The notes beneath the pieces are model-generated. The model was not told the origin of the DNA. It made no database searches and was given only the letters and a program-made list of their open reading frames with translations. The translations under genes were made by a program, and so were the position numbers. DNA of 6,108 nt, from positions 1-6,108 of the forward strand of contig DOOY01000300.1 in the NCBI GenBank assembly GCA_003514765.1. Direction: 5' to 3'. Every line of letters starts with the position of its first letter. The stretch's first letter is position 1. The DNA comes from Nitrosomonas sp. GTDB lineage: Bacteria > Pseudomonadota > Gammaproteobacteria > Burkholderiales > Nitrosomonadaceae. This document shows positions 1 through 4,159 of the stretch, in pieces.

Positions 1-22
1 TCGATGCCCTCCTGGCCTGCCA
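1..22 (+). tRNA. tRNA-Trp, 3' end only (cut by window start)
   Basis: The first 22 bases read as the end of a tRNA: TCGATG (T-loop positions 55-60), CCCTC (3' half of the T-stem), CTGGCCT (3' half of the acceptor stem), discriminator G, then an encoded CCA at 20-22. A G discriminator and an acceptor strand implying a 5' AGGCCAG match betaproteobacterial tRNA-Trp, and tRNA-Trp is the tRNA usually found just before secE-nusG. The anticodon lies outside the window, so the identity is inferred from the acceptor stem and context. No convincing terminator follows it, so cotranscription with secE is plausible. Confidence 0.8.
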
Positions 23-147
23 GCAGAATTGTCAGATGAAATCAATGCTTTCTCAGAAAAAATATTGTTTGTGTTTGTAATTTATTAACCATACGTAGTG
101 CAGTAGAAAGTGTAAATATTTTGTCGTAACTCTGAATAGGTTAATAA

Positions 148-492
148 GTGGATAAGGTTAAACTGTTTTTAGCGGTAATGCTGGGTGTGGCAGGTATTTT
201 CGGCTATTATTTTTTGCATGAAAGTCCGATGGTGGTGCGAGTCGTTTCAGTATTACTGGGACTAATTTCAGGGACCGCTTTGGCATTATTCACATCACCG
301 GGCAGGCAATTTTTAGCATTTTCTCAGGATTCAATTGATGAAACTAAAAAGGTGGTGTGGCCAAATCGCAAAGAAACGCTGCAGACAGCAGGTGCAGTAT
401 TTGCATTTGTCATGGCAATGGCAATTTTTCTGTGGTTGGTGGATACGGGGCTCATGTCAATTGTGAAGTTAGTAATGGATCAGGAGGGTTGA
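148..492 (+). CDS. secE: Preprotein translocase subunit SecE
   Basis: SecE is the small essential inner-membrane subunit that clamps SecY in the SecYEG protein-export channel. The 114-residue product has three hydrophobic segments, at about residues 5-23, 29-49 and 82-99, the arrangement of the longer proteobacterial SecE. Between the second and third lies the amphipathic cytoplasmic helix carrying the family motif KKVVWPNRKET (67-77), the most conserved part of SecE. The start is a GTG at 148: an in-frame TAA lies directly before it (145-147), so it cannot begin earlier, and a modest AATAGG ribosome-binding site sits at 135-140. The gene follows the tRNA-Trp end and precedes nusG by 18 bases, so the two are almost certainly one transcript. 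No separate promoter is clear in the 125 bases upstream. Confidence 0.97.
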   Translation: MDKVKLFLAVMLGVAGIFGYYFLHESPMVVRVVSVLLGLISGTALALFTSPGRQFLAFSQDSIDETKKVVWPNRKETLQTAGAVFAFVMAMAIFLWLVDTGLMSIVKLVMDQEG

Positions 493-510
493 CGGTGTAC
501 CGGGTGAGAA

Positions 511-1044
511 ATGAATAAAAAATGGTACGCTATCCATGCCTACTCTGGTTTTGAGAAAAGTGTTAAAAGGGCCTTAGAAGAGCGAATTAAGCAGCAGAAA
601 TTGGAGAATCAGTTTGGCGATATACTTGTGCCAGTAGAGGAAGTGATTGAAATCAAGGGTGGCCAAAAAAATATTAGCGAAAGAAAGTTTTTTCCGGGGT
701 ATATCTTGGTTGAGATGGAATTGACCGATGAAAGCTGGCATTTGGTTAAGGGAACGCCCAAGGTGACCGGTTTTGTGGGCGGATCAACAACACAGCCCGT
801 TCCAATCAATAAGCGGGAAATCGATGATATTTTAAATCAAATTAAGGAGGGTGTAGAAAAGCCCAAACCTAAGATTTTATTTCAGGCAGGTGAGCTCGTT
901 CGTGTTAAAGATGGTCCATTTACTGATTTTCAAGGTAGCGTAGAAGAAGTTAATTACGATAAAAACAAATTGCATGTGTCTGTTTCAATTTTTGGGAGAC
1001 CGACTCCGATCGAATTAGATTTTGGTCAAGTTGAAAAAGTATAA
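511..1044 (+). CDS. nusG: Transcription termination/antitermination protein NusG
   Basis: NusG binds the RNA polymerase clamp, suppresses pausing, and through its C-terminal domain links polymerase to Rho or to ribosomal protein S10. The 177-residue product has the full two-domain form. The NGN domain (about 1-115) has the opening [11 protein letters not shown], the block [15 protein letters not shown] (55-69) and [12 protein letters not shown] (79-90). A linker leads to the KOW domain (about 126-177) with GPFTDFQG (135-142) and [13 protein letters not shown]. Length is usual for betaproteobacteria. The ATG at 511 is preceded by GGGTGAG (502-508), rather close to the start. It lies 18 bases after secE. 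No terminator is visible after the TAA, so read-through toward rplK is possible. Confidence 0.98.
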   Translation: MNKKWYAIHAYSGFEKSVKRALEERIKQQKLENQFGDILVPVEEVIEIKGGQKNISERKFFPGYILVEMELTDESWHLVKGTPKVTGFVGGSTTQPVPINKREIDDILNQIKEGVEKPKPKILFQAGELVRVKDGPFTDFQGSVEEVNYDKNKLHVSVSIFGRPTPIELDFGQVEKV

Positions 1045-1079
1045 TTAGTCTGAATGTTACTCAGGGTGGTAAAAGCATA

Positions 1080-1115
1080 TTGACAGTCTGTGAGATTGGG
1101 GAAATGTCTTAGAAT
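1080..1115 (+). promoter_or_regulatory. Possible promoter elements for the rplK operon
   Basis: A perfect TTGACA (-35 consensus) lies at 1080-1085 and a near-consensus TAGAAT (5 of 6) at 1110-1115, in the nusG-rplK spacer where L11 operon promoters normally sit. The gap between them is 24 bases, too long for one sigma70 promoter, so the two boxes may belong to different or degenerate promoters, or be chance. The rest of 1045-1152 shows no other clear signal. Both boxes lie upstream of the inserted element at 1161-1307, so a transcript starting here would carry that element in its leader. Confidence 0.3.
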
Positions 1116-1152
1116 AAATATTGGTAAGTAGTAGAGCGAGAGTTAATGCTGT

Positions 1153-1160
1153 TTGATATT
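1153..1160. repeat. Target-site duplication, left copy
   Basis: TTGATATT abuts the left end of the 147-base element and is repeated in the same orientation at 1308-1315. The identity is exactly 8 bases; neighbouring bases differ (T at 1152 against C at 1307). Confidence 0.85.
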
Positions 1161-1188
1161 GGCTATGTCATTGTTAGTTAGTGGTGAC
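1161..1188 (+). repeat. Left terminal inverted repeat of the MITE
   Basis: Begins GGCTATGTCAT and matches the reverse complement of 1280-1307 at 23 of 28 positions. Differences fall at TIR positions 12, 17, 20, 21 and 26, so the outer 11 bases are perfect and mismatches concentrate inward, as is usual for transposon ends. Confidence 0.85.
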
Positions 1189-1279
1189 CATATAACTCAA
1201 TGAATTTGAGACAAAATATAAATTGTTGGTTTTTTTGGTTAATGACTTGTTTATAAATGATAACTTGTGTTTATTTGTA

Positions 1280-1307
1280 GTAACCAACAATTAACGATGA
1301 CATAGCC
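1280..1307 (-). repeat. Right terminal inverted repeat of the MITE
   Basis: Ends ATGACATAGCC, the exact reverse complement of the outer 11 bases of the left end. Its inner part AACCAACAATT (1282-1292) is also a perfect reverse complement of an internal segment, AATTGTTGGTT at 1221-1231, so it has two possible pairing partners. Confidence 0.85.
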
Positions 1308-1315
1308 TTGATATT
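1308..1315. repeat. Target-site duplication, right copy
   Basis: TTGATATT directly follows the right end of the element and is identical to 1153-1160. Removing 1161-1315 restores a predicted uninterrupted leader with one TTGATATT running straight into TAAAGGGGAG. Confidence 0.85.
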
Positions 1316-1319
1316 TAAA

Positions 1320-1348
1320 GGGGAGAGTGTTTGATGCTCGTCTAACCC
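1320..1348 (+). promoter_or_regulatory. Candidate L1-binding autoregulatory hairpin before rplK
   Basis: An outer stem GGG/CCC (1321-1323 with 1346-1348) encloses an upper stem GAGTGT/GATGCTC-type (1325-1330 with 1334-1339, two G-U pairs, loop TTG). The internal loop is strongly asymmetric: one base on the 5' side and GTCTAA on the 3' side. Known L1 sites in 23S rRNA and in rplK-rplA type mRNA leaders have this plan, two helices separated by an asymmetric loop next to a GGGAG-like strand. It ends 15 bases before the rplK start, so bound L1 could block initiation and, by coupling, rplA. Assignment rests on structure, position and family knowledge, not on an alignment. Confidence 0.5.
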
Positions 1349-1363
1349 ATTGAGGAGAAAATT

Positions 1364-1795
1364 TTGGCTAAGAAAATTATAGGTTATATCAAGCTGCAGA
1401 TTCCGGCTGGAAAAGCAAATCCCAGTCCGCCAATTGGTCCGGCCTTAGGTCAGCGGCAATTAAATATCATGGAATTCTGTAAGGCATTTAATGCTGCTAC
1501 CCAAAAGATGGAGCCTGGTCTACCGGTTCCAGTAGTAATTACGGCGTATGCGGACAAAAGTTTTACTTTTGTCATGAAAACTACGCCTGCGGCAGTGTTG
1601 ATCAAAAAAATTGTAGGTGTGAGTAAAGGAAGCCCGCGTCCTCATACGGATAAAGTGGGTAAGCTGACGCGTGAGCAAGCGGAAGAGATTGCCAGGATAA
1701 AGACTCCTGATCTAACAGCTTCAGATATTGATGCTGCGGTAAGAACCATAGCTGGTAGCGCCAGAAGTATGGGTGTCGAAGTGGAGGGTCAGTAA
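1364..1795 (+). CDS. rplK: 50S ribosomal protein L11
   Basis: L11 forms the base of the GTPase-associated stalk of the large subunit, binding 23S rRNA with L10-L12 and being the site through which RelA senses stalled ribosomes. The 143-residue length is normal. The N-terminal domain (about 1-70) has the proline-rich stretch [13 protein letters not shown] (18-30), including the prolines linked to thiostrepton action, then [10 protein letters not shown]. The C-terminal rRNA-binding domain (about 75-143) has KVGKLTREQ and ends in [11 protein letters not shown]. Residue 32 is Gln where bacterial L11 normally has Gly (GQRQLNIM rather than GQxGxNIM). The start is TTG at 1364, giving the canonical MAKKI opening, with a strong GAGGAGAAA site at 1352-1360. 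rplA follows one base after the stop. Confidence 0.98.
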   Translation: MAKKIIGYIKLQIPAGKANPSPPIGPALGQRQLNIMEFCKAFNAATQKMEPGLPVPVVITAYADKSFTFVMKTTPAAVLIKKIVGVSKGSPRPHTDKVGKLTREQAEEIARIKTPDLTASDIDAAVRTIAGSARSMGVEVEGQ

Positions 1796-1796
1796 G

Positions 1797-2489
1797 ATGA
1801 GAAGACCTTCTAAAAGACATCAGGCAATCGTTCAAAGGATTGACAAGTCTAAATTATATTCGCCAGAAGAGGCACTGGTTTTTGTTAAGGAAACTGCGAC
1901 AGCAAAATTTGATGAGTCTGTTGATGTTGCCATCTCACTAGGGATCGATGTAAGAAAATCAGATCAGGTTGTACGTGGTTCGGTGGTGATGCCATCTGGG
2001 ACAGGTAAAATAGTACGGGTTGCGGTATTTGCTCAAGGAGAAAAAGCTAAGGAAGCAGAGCAGGCTGGAGCCGATGTTGTTGGTTTTGAGGATTTGGCGG
2101 ACAAGATCAAGGCAGGTGAGATCAACTTTGATCTTGCGATAGCCAGTCCAGATGCAATGCGAATTGTGGGGCAGCTGGGTCAGATACTTGGTCCGCGTGG
2201 TTTGATGCCTAACCCAAAGGTAGGTACAGTTACGCCGGACGTGGCTACCGCAGTTAGAAATGCGAAGGCGGGCCAGGTACAATTTAGGGCGGATAAAGCA
2301 GGCATAGTCCACTGTACAATTGGTCGGGCCTCGTTTGAGATAGATGCGCTATTGAAGAATATTGCAGCATTAATTGATGCGCTTAACAAATCAAAACCTG
2401 CGGCATCTAAGGGGGTATATTTGCGAAAAATGGCAGTTTCCAGCACGATGGGTGCGGGAATTAAGATTGATCATGCTGGTTTGATCTAG
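1797..2489 (+). CDS. rplA: 50S ribosomal protein L1
   Basis: L1 builds the mobile L1 stalk that helps release deacylated tRNA from the E site, and represses its own operon by binding the rplK leader. The 230-residue product has the two-domain family form. The domain I ends are at the termini, and the central domain carries the L1 signature around 115-145 ([14 protein letters not shown], then [14 protein letters not shown]). Near the C-terminus are [17 protein letters not shown] (205-221) and a closing HAGLI. The frame is open back to an ATG at 1773, but that would add eight residues overlapping rplK. The ATG at 1797 matches the family start (MRRPSKR against the usual MAKxSKR) and has GGAGGGT at 1783-1789, so I use it. 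Translation is probably coupled to rplK, whose stop is one base upstream. Confidence 0.97.
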   Translation: MRRPSKRHQAIVQRIDKSKLYSPEEALVFVKETATAKFDESVDVAISLGIDVRKSDQVVRGSVVMPSGTGKIVRVAVFAQGEKAKEAEQAGADVVGFEDLADKIKAGEINFDLAIASPDAMRIVGQLGQILGPRGLMPNPKVGTVTPDVATAVRNAKAGQVQFRADKAGIVHCTIGRASFEIDALLKNIAALIDALNKSKPAASKGVYLRKMAVSSTMGAGIKIDHAGLI

Positions 2490-2515
2490 TCTAGGTATAT
2501 TTGTTTAACTTTGGG

Positions 2516-2566
2516 CCGTTGACAGCAGATTCTGTCAACGGGTTATCAAAGACCGTTGGGGTTTTT
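2516..2566 (+). terminator. Overlapping hairpins after rplA (possible attenuator)
   Basis: CCGTTGACAG (2516-2525) and CTGTCAACGG (2532-2541) form a perfect 10-base-pair stem with a 6-base loop, but no T-run follows. The last six bases of that stem, CAACGG (2536-2541), can instead pair with a second CCGTTG at 2553-2558, which is followed by GGG and TTTTT (2562-2566), giving a weak terminator-like hairpin. The two structures exclude each other. This could terminate or attenuate rplA transcripts before rplJ. The first stem also contains a TTGACA (2519-2524) that could be read as a -35 box. Regulation is inferred; the pairings are visible. Confidence 0.45.
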
Positions 2567-2585
2567 GCTTGTATTGAAAATTAAT

Positions 2586-2612
2586 TTGGTGTGGCATCGT
2601 ATGATGTATAAG
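2586..2612 (+). promoter_or_regulatory. Candidate rplJ-rplL promoter
   Basis: TATAAG (2607-2612, 5 of 6 to the -10 consensus) is preceded by TTGGTG (2586-2591) at 15 bases; a second near-consensus box TATGAT sits at 2600-2605 with TTGAAA (2574-2579) 20 bases upstream. Neither spacing is ideal, so the exact promoter is uncertain. A start around 2619 would give a leader of about 200 bases before rplJ, comparable to known L10 operon leaders. Confidence 0.4.
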
Positions 2613-2633
2613 CGAAAACTTAATTTCACTTTT

Positions 2634-2672
2634 CCAAACACTTAAGTTTATTTTTTTAGTTTAAGTATTTGG
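2634..2672 (+). repeat. AT-rich inverted repeat in the rplJ leader
   Basis: CCAAACACTTAAGTT (2634-2648) pairs with AGTTTAAGTATTTGG (2658-2672). This makes a 15-position stem with one C-A mismatch and two G-U pairs, around a 9-base loop that is mostly T. No direct repeat flanks it, so it does not look like a transposon footprint. It lies between the candidate promoter and the structured L10-type leader. Its role is unknown; it could be a 5' stabilising hairpin or part of the leader fold. Confidence 0.5.
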
Positions 2673-2673
2673 T

Positions 2674-2792
2674 GATACCCAGCGCAGATGGCGTGCCCAA
2701 GCAGGATTGTAAAGAGACATTCTCCTGGTAAAAGTACGCCGTTTTTGCAGTGCGAAAAGCCATCGTTTAGTATTTAAGTTGACGATAGGCTT
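2674..2792 (+). promoter_or_regulatory. Candidate L10-type ribosomal protein leader of rplJ
   Basis: Several nested pairings lie directly before rplJ. CGCA (2683-2686) pairs with TGCG (2751-2754). ATGGCGTGC (2688-2696) pairs with GTACGCCGT (2734-2742). CAGGA (2702-2706) pairs with TCCTG (2723-2727). The separate hairpin AAGCCATCGTT (2757-2767) pairs with 2781-2792 with one bulged A. The internal loop between the first two helices is asymmetric, in the place where the L10-(L12)4 kink-turn site occurs in known rplJ leaders. In that system excess L10-L12 complex binds the leader and represses rplJ-rplL translation. Identification is by position and architecture; no covariation could be checked. 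Confidence 0.5.
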
Positions 2793-2819
2793 GGAGATGT
2801 GTTCTATGGAGAATCTATT

Positions 2820-3335
2820 TTGAGTCTTAATCTAGAAGAAAAAAAGACGATCGTAGCAGAAGTGAGTAATGAAATAAACAAAGCGCAGGCTATGGTCATT
2901 GCTGAATATCGTGGTTTGGGCGTTGATAACTTTACGCGTATACGTGTTAAAACACGGGAAGCGGGTGTCTATTTTCGTGTTGTCAAAAATACCTTAGTCA
3001 GGCGAGCGGTTGCCAACACACCTTTTTCAGGATTGGCTGATCAGATGGTGGGTCCGTTGGTTTATGGCATTGGGAGCGATCCGGTAGCGACCGCCAAGGT
3101 ATTGCATGATTTTGCCAAAATCAATGAAGGTTTTGTAATTAAGGCAGGTGCAATGGCGGGTGTCGTTATGTCCGCGAAGGACGTAGCCGCCCTAGCATCT
3201 CTGCCAAGCAGAGATGCGTTGTTAGCTAAGCTACTAGGTACAATGCAAGCACCTGTGGCGCAATTTGTTAGAACCCTCAATGAAATTCCTGTCAGATTTG
3301 TGCGTGGACTTGCAGCAGTTCGAGATCAAAAATAA
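2820..3335 (+). CDS. rplJ: 50S ribosomal protein L10
   Basis: L10 anchors the L7/L12 dimers to the ribosome, forming the flexible stalk that recruits translation factors, and acts with L12 as repressor of its own mRNA. From the TTG at 2820 the product is 171 residues and starts [16 protein letters not shown], the usual L10 beginning. Family blocks follow: [15 protein letters not shown] (28-42), [19 protein letters not shown] (46-64) and MVGPL (76-80). The C-terminal helix that binds L12 lies at about 130-171. The frame is open to a GTG at 2799, but that adds seven atypical residues and has its GGAG only two bases upstream. The TTG has GGAG at 2808-2811 with an 8-base spacing, so I prefer it. 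rplL follows after 76 bases with no terminator. Confidence 0.95.
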   Translation: MSLNLEEKKTIVAEVSNEINKAQAMVIAEYRGLGVDNFTRIRVKTREAGVYFRVVKNTLVRRAVANTPFSGLADQMVGPLVYGIGSDPVATAKVLHDFAKINEGFVIKAGAMAGVVMSAKDVAALASLPSRDALLAKLLGTMQAPVAQFVRTLNEIPVRFVRGLAAVRDQK

Positions 3336-3411
3336 TGAATTGTGAGCATCCAATGGCATACAACAACTGCTACCCATTTTAACCGTAATTTATTTTAATC
3401 AGGAGAAGCTC

Positions 3412-3789
3412 ATGGCTATTGCCAAACAAGAAATTTTAGAATCAATTGCTAATATGACGGTATTGGAATTATCCGAATTGATCAAAGAGATGGAAGAAAA
3501 GTTCGGGGTTTCGGCTGCTGCAGCGACCGTTGCCGTCGCTGCAGCGCCAGCGGGAGGCGGAGAAGCTGCTGTAGAACAGACAGAATTTTCAGTCATCCTT
3601 ACTGGCGCTGGTGAGAGTAAAGTTAATGTTATTAAGGTTGTTAGAGCAGCAACAGGACTGGGATTGAAAGAGGCTAAAGATCTGGTGGATGGTGCTCCTA
3701 AGCCTGTAAAAGAAGGTATTTCCAAAGAAGATGCGGAAGCACTCAAGAAGCAACTGACCGAAGCAGGGGCTGGTTGCGAGATTAAGTAA
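3412..3789 (+). CDS. rplL: 50S ribosomal protein L7/L12
   Basis: L7/L12 is the multi-copy stalk protein, bound as dimers to L10, whose C-terminal domain recruits and stimulates EF-Tu, EF-G and other GTPases. The 125-residue product has three parts. The N-terminal dimerisation helices (1-33) include [21 protein letters not shown] flexible Ala/Gly/Pro-rich hinge spans about 35-53. The C-terminal domain (54-125) includes [20 protein letters not shown] and [19 protein letters not shown]. The ATG at 3412 has a good AGGAGA site at 3401-3406. The C-terminus contains a cysteine at 123 (GCEIK), where relatives usually have a non-Cys residue. No own promoter is visible in the 76 bases after rplJ, so it is probably transcribed with it. 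A strong terminator/attenuator hairpin begins 21 bases after its stop. Confidence 0.98.
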   Translation: MAIAKQEILESIANMTVLELSELIKEMEEKFGVSAAAATVAVAAAPAGGGEAAVEQTEFSVILTGAGESKVNVIKVVRAATGLGLKEAKDLVDGAPKPVKEGISKEDAEALKKQLTEAGAGCEIK

Positions 3790-3810
3790 TTAACAATTAT
3801 GGCTTTTGTT

Positions 3811-3856
3811 GGGCTGGCGCATACGCTTATGGCGTGTCACCAGCCCTGTTTTCTTT
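3811..3856 (+). terminator. Rho-independent terminator/attenuator between rplL and rpoB
   Basis: GGGCTGG (3811-3817) pairs perfectly with CCAGCCC (3840-3846). A small internal loop separates it from an upper stem ATACGC/GCGTGT (3821-3826 with 3832-3837, one G-T pair) with a TTATG loop. TGTTTTCTTT (3847-3856) follows at once, giving the U-tract. In E. coli a partial terminator at the same place lets only a fraction of transcripts enter rpoBC. The same attenuating role is inferred here because no strong promoter is evident before rpoB. Confidence 0.8.
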
Positions 3857-4159
3857 AAGGATGTAGGGCTTTTGCAAATATCTTTTGGTTATGCGGGTGG
3901 TAATTTGATTGCCATGATGCTAAAAAATTGCAACGTCTTTCTGCATTAGTTATCCATTATTCGCTTGATTTGTGATTTGCCAAGCTGATGTCACTAATAA
4001 ATTATCTGATATTTTTCGGTAAAGGGTGATCCTTCCTATCAATACCTTAACGTTTTTGCTATTGAATGTGCAATCAATTAATACCTGGTTAACATAGCAA
4101 GTCTCAAGTCATATTTCTGAAAATTGCCTAATAGCAGCATAATACGTGGAGAGAATTCA
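3857..4159 (+). other. Non-coding rplL-rpoB spacer after the attenuator
   Basis: I find no gene here. A compact hairpin GTGGTAAT/ATTGCCAT (3897-3904 with 3908-3915, loop TTG, two G-T pairs) is the clearest structure. TTGCCA (3977-3982, 5 of 6 to a -35 box) has only poor -10 candidates near it (TAAATT at 3998, spacing 15), and TTGCTA (4056) with TAATAC (4079) is weaker still, so no promoter is claimed. The stretch ends in the rpoB ribosome-binding site GGAGAGA at 4148-4154. Confidence 0.5.

Larger units (their letters stand above)
1161..1307. mobile_element. MITE-like non-autonomous transposable element, 147 bases
   Basis: The segment has terminal inverted repeats of 28 bases (1161-1188 and 1280-1307). 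The outer 11 bases, GGCTATGTCAT, are perfect, and 23 of 28 positions match overall. It is bounded on both sides, with no gap, by the same 8-base sequence TTGATATT (1153-1160 and 1308-1315), as expected of a target-site duplication. The interior is AT-rich and encodes no protein, so it would depend on a transposase elsewhere. Several IS families make 8-base duplications and have ends starting GG (for example ISL3, IS1595, IS256 and IS6); the parent cannot be assigned from memory. In RNA, two of the five TIR mismatches become G-U pairs in the rplK-sense transcript, so a long stem could form. An ordinary leader hairpin is the alternative, but the abutting direct repeat argues for insertion. Confidence 0.85.

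Noticed and set aside
1045..1079. Terminator after nusG
   Set aside because: Only a four-base CTGA/TCAG pairing with no T-run is present, too weak to call.
1291..1319. Promoter created at the right end of the MITE (TTAACG, 17 bases, TTTAAA)
   Set aside because: Each box matches consensus at only 4 of 6 positions, and the transcript would start inside the candidate L1 hairpin, destroying it.
1773..1796. Longer rplA start at ATG 1773
   Set aside because: It would overlap the end of rplK and add eight residues not seen in L1; ATG 1797 matches the family start and has a good ribosome-binding site.
2634..2672. A second MITE in the rplA-rplJ spacer
   Set aside because: There is no flanking direct repeat, the ends do not match GGCTATGTCAT, and the span is only a 39-base hairpin.
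2799..2819. Longer rplJ start at GTG 2799
   Set aside because: Its GGAG is only two bases upstream and the extra seven residues are atypical; TTG 2820 gives the usual MSLNLEEK opening with proper spacing.
3399..3746. Long reverse-strand open frame opposite rplL
   Set aside because: It is a shadow of the Ala-rich rplL coding sequence, with low-complexity Ser/Ala/Thr composition and no independent gene signals.
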